DNA from: Mycolicibacterium vinylchloridicum
GTDB taxonomy: Bacteria > Actinomycetota > Actinomycetes > Mycobacteriales > Mycobacteriaceae
DNA length: 64,000 nt
Direction of reading: 5' to 3'
Assembly: GCF_013404075.1 (NCBI RefSeq)
Contig: NZ_JACBJQ010000009.1
Location: 103,353-167,352, forward strand
The notes beneath the pieces were generated by a model. It was not told where the DNA came from. It ran no database searches and was given only the letters and a program-made list of their open reading frames with translations. Shown one piece after another: positions 8,557 to 17,054 of this stretch (position 1 is the stretch's first letter; the number at the start of each line of letters is the position of its first letter). Made by a program: the position numbers and the translations under genes.

Positions 8557-9894
8557 ATGGGTCGACTGTTCGGGACCGATGGTGTCCGAGGTGTCGCCAA
8601 CCGAGAACTGACCGCTGAGCTGGGTCTGGCGCTGGGGTCGGCGGCCGCACGCCGGCTGGCTGTGACGACGAGCTCGGGGCGACGGGTGGCGGTCATCGGC
8701 CGTGATCCACGCGCCAGCGGCGAGATGCTCGAGGCGGCGGTGATCGCCGGCGTCACCAGTGAAGGCGTGGATGCGCTGCGGGTGGGGGTATTGCCCACCC
8801 CGGCGGTGGCCCATCTGACGGCCGCCTACGGTGCCGACTTCGGCGTGATGATCTCCGCCTCCCACAACCCGATGCCCGACAACGGCATCAAGATCTTCGG
8901 CCCCGGTGGACACAAGCTCGACGACGACACCGAGGACCGCATCGAAGAACTCGTGGCCGAAGGTCCCGGTCTACGTCCGGTCGGTGCCGGGATCGGCCGC
9001 GTCGTCGATGCCAGCGACGCCTTGGAGCGCTACCTGCACCACGTCCGCGCCGCGGCTCCGGTCCGCCTCGACGGGCTGACGGTCGTCGTCGATTGTGCCC
9101 ATGGCGCCGCGTTCCTGGCCGCACCGCGGGCCTACCACGCGGCGGGCGCGCGGGTCATCGCGATCAACGCCGAACCCAACGGCCTGAACATCAACGACGG
9201 CTGCGGTTCGACGCATCTGGAGCAGGTGCAGGCCGCGGTGCTCGCTCACCGCGCAGACCTCGGCCTGGCGCACGACGGCGACGCCGACCGCTGCCTGGCC
9301 GTCGATGCCACCGGCCGGGTGATCGACGGCGACGCCATCATGGTGATCCTGGCGCTTGCGATGCGCGACGCCGGAGAGCTGGCATCGGAGACTCTGGTGG
9401 CCACCGTCATGAGCAACCTCGGTCTGCACATCGCGATGCGTGAGGCCGGAATTGCCGTGCGCACCACCGGTGTTGGTGACCGCTATGTCCTGGAGGAGCT
9501 GCGCGCGGGCGAGTACACGCTGGGCGGCGAACAGTCCGGTCACATCGTGATGCCCGCGCTGGGCACCACCGGCGACGGCATCGCGACCGGCCTGCGGCTG
9601 ATGGCGCGGATGGCGCAGACCGGATTGTCGCTGGCCGAGCTTGCCGCGCCGATGCAGACCATGCCGCAGGTCCTCATCAACGTCGAGGTCGCCGACAAGG
9701 CGACCGTCGCCGAGGCGCCGGCCGTGCAGAGCGCGGTGCGTGAGGCCGAGGCCGAGCTCGGGGATACCGGGCGAATTCTGTTGCGCCCGTCGGGAACCGA
9801 GCAGATGGTTCGCGTCATGGTGGAAGCTGCCGACGAGGACACCGCTCGGCAGCTGGCGATCCGCATCGCGGAATCGGTCAGCGCCGAGGGCTGA
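8557..9894 (+). CDS. glmM: Phosphoglucosamine mutase
   Basis: 445 residues, the normal length of GlmM, which converts glucosamine-6-phosphate to glucosamine-1-phosphate in UDP-GlcNAc (peptidoglycan) synthesis. The N-terminus [12 protein letters not shown] is diagnostic. The phosphoserine is Ser102 in the S-A-S-H-N-P motif, the metal-binding loop is D-G-D-A-D-R, and the sugar-specificity loop G-E-Q-S-G-H is present. The C-terminal phosphate-binding loop is R-P-S-G-T-E. Gene order rpsI-glmM matches other mycobacteria, and glmS, the preceding pathway step, lies 3.7 kb downstream. Confidence 0.97.
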   Translation: MGRLFGTDGVRGVANRELTAELGLALGSAAARRLAVTTSSGRRVAVIGRDPRASGEMLEAAVIAGVTSEGVDALRVGVLPTPAVAHLTAAYGADFGVMISASHNPMPDNGIKIFGPGGHKLDDDTEDRIEELVAEGPGLRPVGAGIGRVVDASDALERYLHHVRAAAPVRLDGLTVVVDCAHGAAFLAAPRAYHAAGARVIAINAEPNGLNINDGCGSTHLEQVQAAVLAHRADLGLAHDGDADRCLAVDATGRVIDGDAIMVILALAMRDAGELASETLVATVMSNLGLHIAMREAGIAVRTTGVGDRYVLEELRAGEYTLGGEQSGHIVMPALGTTGDGIATGLRLMARMAQTGLSLAELAAPMQTMPQVLINVEVADKATVAEAPAVQSAVREAEAELGDTGRILLRPSGTEQMVRVMVEAADEDTARQLAIRIAESVSAEG

Positions 9895-9943
9895 TTTCAG
9901 AGATACCGGAACCATCCGCGGTGTTGGTGCGTCATACCCGGGT

Positions 9944-10222
9944 ATGGGCAACACACGCGTGGACACCGCGGCGGTGCGCGCCGCCGCGCAACGCTTCGAC
10001 ACCGCCGCTGACGCACTCGGCAGGTCGCTGAGCCGATTTCAGTTCGACGGGAGCGTGGCCGGCCGGGTGCACGCCGCGCACGGTGATGCGATGCGCGCGG
10101 CATTGGACCGCCTCGCGACAGCGGTGGCCCAATGGTCGCGCGGCGCAGAGGAAGTGGCCGCCGGCCTGCGAGTCTCCGCCGATCGTTACGGCGACGCCGA
10201 GCTTCGTGCGGCGGGGCGATGA
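9944..10222 (+). CDS. EspC-like (DUF2580) type VII secretion-associated small protein
   Basis: 92 residues, all helical in character, beginning M-G-N-T-R-V-D-T-A-A-V-R-A-A-A and ending in a Y-G-D-A-E segment, the size and pattern of EspC/DUF2580 proteins linked to mycobacterial ESX secretion. It occupies the position of Rv3440c in the M. tuberculosis gene order. I chose the ATG at 9944 because the open frame upstream lies inside glmM. The stop overlaps the next start (ATGA), so it is translationally coupled to the proline-rich partner, with which it probably forms an antiparallel helical pair. Confidence 0.75.
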   Translation: MGNTRVDTAAVRAAAQRFDTAADALGRSLSRFQFDGSVAGRVHAAHGDAMRAALDRLATAVAQWSRGAEEVAAGLRVSADRYGDAELRAAGR

Positions 10223-11520
10223 CGGTAGACGTCGCCGCCCGGCTGGCGGAGGGCCGGCCGTCGGTGTCCGATACGCAGGTCTATGTGTCGGCCTGTCATG
10301 CCGTCGGCTACCAGCACCCGGACCTGACCGCGCACGGGTCGCAGGTTGTCGAATGGTATTGCAGCGAAGATGGTTTGGATCTGCGCGCACTCGACGCCGA
10401 CTGCGCCGCGTTGCGTACCGCTGCAGCAACCGCCGACGAGGCGGTGCGCCTCGGGCATGACGGGCAGGCCATGCTGTCGGCGGCGTGGCAGGGCGAGTCG
10501 GGTTCGGTGGCGGCCGATTTCCTCGACCGGCATTGTGCTACCGGCGCGGCGGTGGCCCGCGCGCTGCATGCGGCTGTCGCGGCCTGCGAGACGTTGCGGG
10601 ACGGACTGGGCCGGTTGATCGATGAAAAGGTCAGCGCGGCAATGTCAATCGACGGCCGCCGCGCTGGTGAGCGGCCGGCCTGGCTGGCGGCCGCGGCCAC
10701 CGTGACAAGCGGGGGAGCGGCACGCGACGAGGCGGTTGAGGTGGTCACCGCGCAGATCACTCCGTATGTCGACGCCGACATCCGTACCGAATGGGTGGCC
10801 GCGATGCGTTCGACGACGGCATCGGTGACGGCCGCCTACGACGACGCGATTCGCCAATTGAGTTCCTCTCCGGCAGTGCATTTCGATGTTCCTGGACAGT
10901 TCGGCGGGCCGCCGATTCCAGCGCCCCCTGCGGTACCGTCCGCTGCGGCGCCTGCCGCTGTGGCAACGGTGCCCGCTGCGGCGATGCCTGCCCCGTCGGC
11001 GACGCTGCCGCCGCCGGTTGCCGAGCCCCTGCCGGCGCCCGCACCCGAGCCACTGCCACCGCCAATGGGCACCGGGTCAGCCCAACCGGTTCCGCCGGCG
11101 GAGTCGCCGGCAGGGATGGCGGCCATGCCCGACGCCGCAGGAGGGCTGTCCGGCCTGGTGGGCCAGATCGCCGACCTGCTCGGCGGTCTGTTCGACGGGT
11201 TGCCGGACACCGCGGTCAACGACGACGTGCCCGGGTTCGACGACCCGGTGGAGCAAGACGAGGACACGCCTGACGATGACGTCGTCGACCCCGACACCGA
11301 AGAGGATGTGCCCGAAGAGATTCCGGTCGCCGAGGAAGCGGCTGCCGAGGAACCGCAGCCGGTCGAGGAGCCGCCAGTCGCTGCTGTCGCGCCACCGCCT
11401 CCGGAACCCGAACCGCTGGCGGCCGAGCAACCCGAGCAGCCCGAGCAGCCCGACGAGCAGCCCGACGAGCAGACACCGTGTGAGATCGCCGCCGACGAAC
11501 TAGCGCAGGTCGGCCAGTGA
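10219..11520 (+). CDS. Alanine/proline-rich ESX-like protein (Rv3439c position)
   Basis: 433 residues from the ATG at 10219, which overlaps the stop of the EspC-like gene. Residues 1 to about 215 are helical and contain a W-Q-G motif (A-A-W-Q-G-E-S-G) of the WXG type. Residues about 230-305 are Pro/Ala-rich, and a short hydrophobic segment (G-L-S-G-L-V-G-Q-I-A-D-L-L) follows near 310. The tail is strongly acidic and Pro-rich with repeated E-Q-P and D-E-Q-P units, ending with a lone Cys. No signal peptide is visible, in keeping with a type VII substrate. Function unknown; position and pairing match Rv3439c. Confidence 0.72.
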   Translation: MTVDVAARLAEGRPSVSDTQVYVSACHAVGYQHPDLTAHGSQVVEWYCSEDGLDLRALDADCAALRTAAATADEAVRLGHDGQAMLSAAWQGESGSVAADFLDRHCATGAAVARALHAAVAACETLRDGLGRLIDEKVSAAMSIDGRRAGERPAWLAAAATVTSGGAARDEAVEVVTAQITPYVDADIRTEWVAAMRSTTASVTAAYDDAIRQLSSSPAVHFDVPGQFGGPPIPAPPAVPSAAAPAAVATVPAAAMPAPSATLPPPVAEPLPAPAPEPLPPPMGTGSAQPVPPAESPAGMAAMPDAAGGLSGLVGQIADLLGGLFDGLPDTAVNDDVPGFDDPVEQDEDTPDDDVVDPDTEEDVPEEIPVAEEAAAEEPQPVEEPPVAAVAPPPPEPEPLAAEQPEQPEQPDEQPDEQTPCEIAADELAQVGQ

Positions 11521-11604
11521 CCGCCGAGCGTCCCGCCGTGCCCGCGGCCCAGCGTCGGCTGCTGCGCCCGGCCGACGAACAGCGGGCCGCGCGCCCACCG
11601 GTGA

Positions 11605-12645
11605 TCAGGGCAGCAGCTGCTGCAATTCCTCGACCCACCTGATGTATTCGGCCGGGTCGGTGGTGGTGGGGGTTGCCAGCAGAGTGGTCACCCCGGCCTG
11701 GGCAAAAGCGGCGATGCGTTCCTTGACGAACCCTCGCGGGCCGATCAGGTTCACCTGGCGCACCAGCTCGTCGGGCACCGCGGCGATCGCCTCGGCCTTG
11801 CGCCCGGACAGGAACAGGTCCTGGATGTGGTCGGCCACTTCGCCGTAGCCGTACCGGGTGGCCAGCTTGTGGTAGAAGTTCTGGCCCCGTGCGCCCATCC
11901 CGCCGATATAGAGCGCCAGATGTGGCTTGGCCCAGTTGAGTCGTTCCTCGACGTCGTCGCCGATGGCCAGCGACACCCCGACCATCACGTCGAGTTCACC
12001 AAGTGTGCTGTCGCGCTTGGCTTTTCCGGTCCGCAGTGCGTCACCCCAGACGTCGTCGGCCTTCTCGGGGTAGAAGAACACCGGCTGCCAGCCCTCGGCG
12101 ATCTCCGCCGTCAACTCCACGTTCTTGGGTCCCAGTGCGGCGATGGTGATCGGAATCCGCTCGCGCACCGGATGATTGATGATCTGCAGTGGCTTACCCA
12201 GCCCGGTGCCCCGGTCGGCCGGCAGCGGGATCTGGTAGCTACGGCCCTGGTGTTGCACGCGCTCGCGGCGCCAGACCTGGCGGCAGATGTCCACGACCTC
12301 GCGGGTGCGGCCGAGTGGGGCGTCGAACGGCACCCCGTGAAAGCCCTCGACCACCTGCGGGCCGGACGTGCCGATGCCGAGCCGGAAGCGGCCGTCGGAC
12401 ACGAAGTCCAGACCGGCGGCCGTCATCGCCAGCAGCGACGGGGTACGGGTGTAGATGGGGAAGACGCCCGAGCCCAGTTCGATGGTCGAGGTCTTGGCCG
12501 CCAGATAGCCCAGCTGGCTGACGGCGTCGAACGAGTAGGCCTCGGCGACCAGGGCGATATCCACCCCGGCCTTCTCCAACACCACGATGTGCTCGACGGC
12601 CTCGCGGAAGCCGCCCGAATAGTCCAGAAAGATCCCGGTACGCAT
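11605..12645 (-). CDS. LLM-class F420-dependent oxidoreductase
   Basis: 346 residues with a luciferase-like monooxygenase TIM-barrel pattern: the early G-V-D-I-A-L-V-A-E-A-Y, the T-S-T-I-E-L-G-S-G-V-F-P-I-Y strand, and R-F-R-L-G-I-G-T-S-G-P. In mycobacteria such proteins usually use coenzyme F420 rather than FMN. The substrate is unknown. ATG start at 12645. A perfect inverted repeat (CCAACCA-GT-TGGTTGG) sits 16-31 bp upstream of the start and is probably a repressor site. The gene faces the ESX-like pair, and its neighbour on the same strand is an alpha/beta hydrolase. Confidence 0.88.
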   Translation of the reverse strand: MRTGIFLDYSGGFREAVEHIVVLEKAGVDIALVAEAYSFDAVSQLGYLAAKTSTIELGSGVFPIYTRTPSLLAMTAAGLDFVSDGRFRLGIGTSGPQVVEGFHGVPFDAPLGRTREVVDICRQVWRRERVQHQGRSYQIPLPADRGTGLGKPLQIINHPVRERIPITIAALGPKNVELTAEIAEGWQPVFFYPEKADDVWGDALRTGKAKRDSTLGELDVMVGVSLAIGDDVEERLNWAKPHLALYIGGMGARGQNFYHKLATRYGYGEVADHIQDLFLSGRKAEAIAAVPDELVRQVNLIGPRGFVKERIAAFAQAGVTTLLATPTTTDPAEYIRWVEELQQLLP

Positions 12646-12660
12646 CCGAAAGGTATATCA

Positions 12661-12676
12661 CCAACCAGTTGGTTGG
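12661..12676 (-). promoter_or_regulatory. Palindromic operator upstream of the LLM oxidoreductase gene
   Basis: CCAACCA (12661-12667) and TGGTTGG (12670-12676) form a perfect 7-2-7 palindrome, extendable to TCACCAACCA with a one-base bulge. Size and symmetry are typical of a TetR-family site, but no TetR gene is adjacent, so the regulator would be encoded elsewhere. Confidence 0.55.
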
Positions 12677-12688
12677 GTGACATCGGCT

Positions 12689-13540
12689 CTACTTGAGCAG
12701 CGCGACGATCTGCTCTTCGGGCGTCACCGGCGGCGCCTCGGGATCGAGCGCCTCGGTCTTGGGCAACACGGCCTCGGGATCGGCGAACTCCTTGTAGTCC
12801 TTGTCGCCGGTCAGGTGATAGAGCAGGAAACCGGTCAAGAGCGCTCGCGCCGTCTTCTGGGTCCGTCGATCCGAACCCGGCAGGCCCAACGCCCCGGCGA
12901 ACCGGCGCTTCTCCGCCAGCCCGGCCGATTCGGCCTTGCTGACGATGCGCAGCACCGACCCCTTCCAGGCGCCGGCGAGGTCCAGGGCGTCGGTGCGCAG
13001 CGACTGCGCGTCATCGGGCGCGCTGAGCACCAGGCCAGGCGTCTTCAGCGACGCTGCGGCCTCCTTGGCGGCAGGCTTGGTCACCGACGGGAAGAGCGCC
13101 GCGACGGCCTTGGGTGCGCTCGCACCCGCCCCGGACAGACCCGCGGCGGCGAACACCGCCGCCGAACCTCCGACGCCATGCCCGGCGACCCCCAGTTTGG
13201 TGGGGTGCACGCTGATCTGGCCGGGACCCAGCCGCACCCCGGTGATGATGTCGAGAGTGGTGCCCAGGTCGAACGCCAGGTTCAGCACCGAGGGCGCCAC
13301 GCCGCGCTCGGTGTTCGGTGCGGCGGCGACGATGCCCCACGACGCGAGATGTTCCAGCGTTTTGAGGTAGTGGTCGACATCTGTGAGCCAATCGTGGCCG
13401 AAGGCCACACCGGGCAGATTGAAGCCCGACGCGGGGGTGTAGACGGTGCCGGCTAACCCGGCAAAGGCCAGGTCACCGCGCAGAACCTGATGTCGACCAC
13501 GGCGCGTCAGCGCCGCGAAGAGCTTGCGTGTCCTGGCCAC
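12689..13540 (-). CDS. Alpha/beta hydrolase, dienelactone-hydrolase-like (Rv3438 position)
   Basis: 283 residues of the alpha/beta hydrolase type. The segment G-V-A-G-H-G-V-G-G-S-A-A-V is at the nucleophile elbow, but the expected Ser/Cys is His-Gly here (G-H-G-V-G-G), so classical hydrolase activity is doubtful. An early G-V-A-F-G-H-D-W and a C-terminal L-T-G-D-K-D-Y-K region are also seen. Position and orientation match Rv3438 in M. tuberculosis. The GTG at 13540 is preceded by a TAGGTT hexamer ending 6 bp upstream, so the mRNA may be leaderless. It is divergent from glmS. Confidence 0.75.
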   Translation of the reverse strand: MARTRKLFAALTRRGRHQVLRGDLAFAGLAGTVYTPASGFNLPGVAFGHDWLTDVDHYLKTLEHLASWGIVAAAPNTERGVAPSVLNLAFDLGTTLDIITGVRLGPGQISVHPTKLGVAGHGVGGSAAVFAAAGLSGAGASAPKAVAALFPSVTKPAAKEAAASLKTPGLVLSAPDDAQSLRTDALDLAGAWKGSVLRIVSKAESAGLAEKRRFAGALGLPGSDRRTQKTARALLTGFLLYHLTGDKDYKEFADPEAVLPKTEALDPEAPPVTPEEQIVALLK

Positions 13541-13546
13541 CCCACG

Positions 13547-13586
13547 AACCTAGTCCACTGAGGTGGCCCCGCTGCTGCACTACCCT
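13547..13586. promoter_or_regulatory. Divergent, probably leaderless promoters for the hydrolase and glmS
   Basis: On the minus strand TAGGTT (complement of 13547-13552) ends 6 bp before the hydrolase GTG. On the plus strand TACCCT (13581-13586) ends 8 bp before the glmS ATG. Both fit the mycobacterial -10 pattern TANNNT at the distance expected when transcription starts at or next to the start codon. No Shine-Dalgarno sequence precedes either gene. Confidence 0.5.
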
Positions 13587-13594
13587 GGATGACC

Positions 13595-15463
13595 ATGTGC
13601 GGAATCGTGGCCTACGTAGGGCATCGCCCTGCCCGCGGTGTCGTCGTCGATGCCCTGCGGCGCATGGAGTACCGCGGCTACGACTCGTCCGGGATCGCCC
13701 TGCTCGACGGTGACGGCGGCCTGACTGTGCGCCGCCGCGCCGGCCGGCTGACCAACCTCGAGGAAGCGCTGGCCGAAACCGAACCGGACGCGCTGGCCGG
13801 CGTCGCGGGCATGGGCCACACCCGCTGGGCCACCCACGGCCGGCCCACCGACCGCAACGCCCACCCGCACCGCGACGCGGCCGGCAAGTTCGCCGTCGTC
13901 CACAACGGCATCATCGAGAACTTCGCCACCCTGCGTCAGGAACTCGAGGCCGATGGTGTGGAGTTCGCCAGCGACACCGACTCCGAGGTGGCCGTGCACC
14001 TGGTCGCCCGCGCTTACGCCCACGGCCCGACCGCGGGCGACTTCGAGGCATCGGTGCTCGCGGTGCTGCGTCGGCTGGAGGGCCACTTCACCCTGGTCTT
14101 CGCCCACGCCGACGACCCCGGCACCATCATCGCCGCCCGCCGGTCCACCCCGTTGGTGGTCGGGATCGGCGACGGCGAGATGTTCATCGGCTCGGACGTC
14201 GCCGCGTTCATCGAGTTCACCAGGGATGCCGTCGAGCTCGGTCAGGACCAGGCCGTGGCCATCACCGCCGACGGATACCGGATCACCGACTTCAACGGCG
14301 CCGATGACACCGCGAATGCTCGTGAATTCCACATCGACTGGGATCTGTCGGCTGCCGAAAAGGGTGGCTACGAGTACTTCATGCTCAAAGAGATCGCCGA
14401 GCAGCCGGCCGCGGTCGCGGACACCCTGCTCGGCCATTTCGTCGACGGCCGCATCGTGCTCGACGAACAGCGCCTCTCCGATCAGGAGTTGCGCGAGATC
14501 GACAAGGTGTTCATCGTCGCTTGCGGTACGGCGTTCCACTCCGGGCTGCTGGCCAAGTACGCGATCGAGCACTGGACCCGCCTGCCGGTGGAAGTGGAAC
14601 TGGCCAGTGAATTCAGATACCGGGACCCCGTTCTGGACCGCGGCACACTGGTGATCGCGATCTCCCAATCCGGTGAGACCGCCGACACCCTCGAAGCCGT
14701 CCGGCACGCCAAGAGCCAGAAGGCCAAAGTCCTGGCGATCTGCAACACCAACGGCAGCCAGATCCCGCGCGAAGCCGACGCCGTGCTCTACACCAGGGCC
14801 GGACCCGAGATCGGGGTCGCGGCCACCAAGACGTTCCTGGCCCAGATCGCCGCCAACTACCTCGTCGGTCTGGCGCTGGCGCAGGCCCGCGGCACCAAAT
14901 ACCCCGACGAGGTCGAGCGCGAGTACCACGAGCTGGAGTCGATGCCCGACCTGGTGGCTCGCACGCTCGACCACCTGGGCCCGATCACCGAGCTGGCGCA
15001 GCGATTCGCGTCGGCGCCGACCGTGCTCTTCCTGGGCCGCCACGTCGGCTACCCGGTGGCGCTCGAGGGTGCGCTCAAGCTCAAGGAACTGGCCTACATG
15101 CACGCCGAGGGCTTCGCCGCCGGTGAGCTCAAGCACGGCCCGATCGCGCTGATCGAAGAGGGCCTGCCCGTCATCGTGGTGATGCCGTCGCCGAAGAACG
15201 CGGCAACCCTGCACGCCAAGCTGCTGAGCAACATCCGGGAGATCCAGGCCCGCGGAGCGGTCACCATCGTCATCGCCGAGGAGGGTGACGACACGGTGCG
15301 CCCGTACGCCGACCACATCTTCGAAATACCGGCGGTGTCAACGCTTTTCCAGCCGCTACTGTCGACGGTCCCGCTGCAGGTGTTCGCCGCGGCGGTGGCG
15401 CGGGCCCGCGGCTACGACGTCGACAAGCCGCGCAACCTGGCCAAGTCGGTCACGGTCGAATAG
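13595..15463 (+). CDS. glmS: Glutamine-fructose-6-phosphate aminotransferase (isomerizing)
   Basis: 622 residues. The enzyme makes glucosamine-6-phosphate from fructose-6-phosphate and glutamine, the entry to UDP-GlcNAc synthesis. The start at 13595 places Cys2 at the mature N-terminus (M-C-G-I-V-A-Y-V), as required for the glutaminase nucleophile; the ATG two codons upstream would not. The N-terminal glutaminase domain (to about 240) shows H-T-R-W-A-T-H-G and H-N-G-I-I-E-N. Two SIS sugar-isomerase domains follow, with C-G-T-A-F-H-S-G, S-Q-S-G-E-T-A-D-T and the C-terminal K-S-V-T-V-E. No glmS ribozyme was seen upstream; promoter TACCCT suggests a leaderless mRNA. Confidence 0.98.
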   Translation: MCGIVAYVGHRPARGVVVDALRRMEYRGYDSSGIALLDGDGGLTVRRRAGRLTNLEEALAETEPDALAGVAGMGHTRWATHGRPTDRNAHPHRDAAGKFAVVHNGIIENFATLRQELEADGVEFASDTDSEVAVHLVARAYAHGPTAGDFEASVLAVLRRLEGHFTLVFAHADDPGTIIAARRSTPLVVGIGDGEMFIGSDVAAFIEFTRDAVELGQDQAVAITADGYRITDFNGADDTANAREFHIDWDLSAAEKGGYEYFMLKEIAEQPAAVADTLLGHFVDGRIVLDEQRLSDQELREIDKVFIVACGTAFHSGLLAKYAIEHWTRLPVEVELASEFRYRDPVLDRGTLVIAISQSGETADTLEAVRHAKSQKAKVLAICNTNGSQIPREADAVLYTRAGPEIGVAATKTFLAQIAANYLVGLALAQARGTKYPDEVEREYHELESMPDLVARTLDHLGPITELAQRFASAPTVLFLGRHVGYPVALEGALKLKELAYMHAEGFAAGELKHGPIALIEEGLPVIVVMPSPKNAATLHAKLLSNIREIQARGAVTIVIAEEGDDTVRPYADHIFEIPAVSTLFQPLLSTVPLQVFAAAVARARGYDVDKPRNLAKSVTVE

Positions 15464-15480
15464 GCCGGTGTCGTCTGTCA

Positions 15481-15558
15481 ATCGACTGTGCGCTGATGGC
15501 ATCGAGTGTGCGCCAGGGGCGGAGTTTCATCCGAATTCCCGCCCTCAATGCACAGTCG
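15481..15558 (+). repeat. Imperfect stem-loop with direct repeats after glmS
   Basis: ATCGACTGTGCGC (15481-15493) is repeated with one change at 15501-15513, and its CGACTGTGC part pairs with GCACAGTCG at 15550-15558. A weaker inner pairing joins AGGGGCGGA and TTCCCGCCCT. It lies just after the glmS stop and may act as terminator or be a dispersed intergenic element. Confidence 0.5.
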
Positions 15559-15621
15559 GATGGATGAATAGCCTGTCGGAGTTCGCCGCCAACGCGCGTC
15601 CAGCACGTAACCTTGGTGCCG

Positions 15622-17043
15622 ATGCGGCACTACTACACGGCCGACGCAATCCGCGCCGCCGAGGCGCCTTTGCTGGCCAGCCTGCCCGATGGTGTGCTGA
15701 TGCGTCGTGCCGCCTACGGGCTGGCCACCGCGATCGGCGCCGAACTGCGGGCCCGCACCGGGGCGCTGGCCGGTCGCCAGGTCTGCGCGGTCGTCGGATC
15801 GGGTGACAACGGTGGTGACGCGTTGTGGGGGGCGACATTGCTGCGCCGCCGTGGTGTGGCCGCGACCGCCGTCCTGCTGAATCCCGAGCGCACCCATGCC
15901 AAGGCGCTGGCGGCGTTTCGTAGCGCCGGTGGCCGGCTGGTGGAGGCCGTGCCGCCCGCGGCGGATCTGGTGATCGACGGGGTCGTCGGCATCTCGGGCA
16001 AGGGCCCGCTGCGCGAGGTCGCCGCCGGGGTGTTCGCCGCCGTCGAGGCCGCCGGCATTCCGGTGGTCGCAGTCGACATTCCCAGCGGCATCGACGTGCA
16101 GACCGGTGCGATCACCGGGCCCGCGGTGCGTGCCGCGCTCACCGTCACCTTCGGCGGCCTCAAACCCGTGCACGCGCTGGCCGACTGTGGCCGGGTAGTG
16201 CTCGTCGACATCGGATTGGACCTGCCGCTCACCGAGCTGTTGGGTTTCGAGGCCGCGGACGTCAAGGCCCGCTGGCCGGTCCCCGGCGTGCATGACGACA
16301 AGTACACCCAGGGCGTCACCGGCATCATGGCCGGTTCGTCCACCTATCCCGGTGCCGCGATCCTGTGCACCGGGGCCGCGGTGGCAACGACGTCGGGCAT
16401 GAAGCGCTACGCCGGCTCCGCGGCGGCCGAGGTGGTGTCGCACTGGCCCGAGGTGGTGGCCGCGCCCAACCCGCACGCCGCGGGCCGGGTACAGGCCTGG
16501 GTGGTCGGGCCCGGTCTCGGCACTGATGAAAAGGCCTTCGGCGCTTTGACTTTCGCGCTCGGTACGGCTCTTCCGGTGGTGGTCGACGCCGACGCGCTGA
16601 CCCTGCTGGCCGCCCAGCCGGACCTGGTGTCGGGTCGTAAGGCACCGACGGTGCTGACCCCGCACGCCGGTGAGTTCGCCCGTCTGGCGGGGTCGCCGCC
16701 CGGCGAGGACCGGGTGGCGGCCACCCGCAGGCTTGCCGACGCGTTCGGGGCCACGGTGCTGCTGAAGGGCAATGTGACCGTCATCGCCGACTCGTCTGGA
16801 AACGTTTACCTGAACCCGGCTGGCGGGTCGTGGGCGGCAACGGCAGGATCCGGTGATGTGTTGTCCGGCATGATCGGTGCGCTGCTGGCCTCCGGTCTGC
16901 CGCCCGGGGAGGCCGCTGCCGCGGCGGCATTCGTGCACGCCCGCGCCGCCAACGCATCGGCCGCCGACCCCGGGCCGGCGCCGGTGCCCACGTCCGCCTC
17001 GCGCATCCTCGCCCACATTCGTCAAGCCATCGCAGGACTGTAG
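15622..17043 (+). CDS. nnr: Bifunctional NAD(P)HX epimerase / ADP-dependent NAD(P)HX dehydratase
   Basis: 473 residues. It repairs hydrated, damaged NAD(P)H. The N-terminal YjeF/epimerase domain (about 1-200) shows C-A-V-V-G-S-G-D-N-G-G-D-A-L. The C-terminal ribokinase-like dehydratase domain (about 215-473) shows V-G-P-G-L-G, V-V-D-A-D-A-L, T-P-H-A-G-E-F and the A-G-S-G-D-V-L-S-G-M anion-hole motif. I start at ATG 15622 (M-R-H-Y-Y), as in Rv3433c, rather than the TTG or GTG just upstream. It sits between glmS and gadB, as in other mycobacteria, but the two genes usually found between glmS and it (Rv3435c, Rv3434c) are missing here. Confidence 0.95.
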   Translation: MRHYYTADAIRAAEAPLLASLPDGVLMRRAAYGLATAIGAELRARTGALAGRQVCAVVGSGDNGGDALWGATLLRRRGVAATAVLLNPERTHAKALAAFRSAGGRLVEAVPPAADLVIDGVVGISGKGPLREVAAGVFAAVEAAGIPVVAVDIPSGIDVQTGAITGPAVRAALTVTFGGLKPVHALADCGRVVLVDIGLDLPLTELLGFEAADVKARWPVPGVHDDKYTQGVTGIMAGSSTYPGAAILCTGAAVATTSGMKRYAGSAAAEVVSHWPEVVAAPNPHAAGRVQAWVVGPGLGTDEKAFGALTFALGTALPVVVDADALTLLAAQPDLVSGRKAPTVLTPHAGEFARLAGSPPGEDRVAATRRLADAFGATVLLKGNVTVIADSSGNVYLNPAGGSWAATAGSGDVLSGMIGALLASGLPPGEAAAAAAFVHARAANASAADPGPAPVPTSASRILAHIRQAIAGL

Positions 17044-17054
17044 AAAGGACCACT

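Noticed and set aside
13580..15316. 578-codon open frame antisense to glmS
   Set aside because: Fully overlaps glmS, which has all family motifs; long antisense frames are expected at this GC content.
15478..17025. 515-codon open frame antisense to nnr
   Set aside because: Shadow of a clear NAD(P)HX repair gene; Arg/Gly/His-rich low-complexity composition typical of antisense reading.
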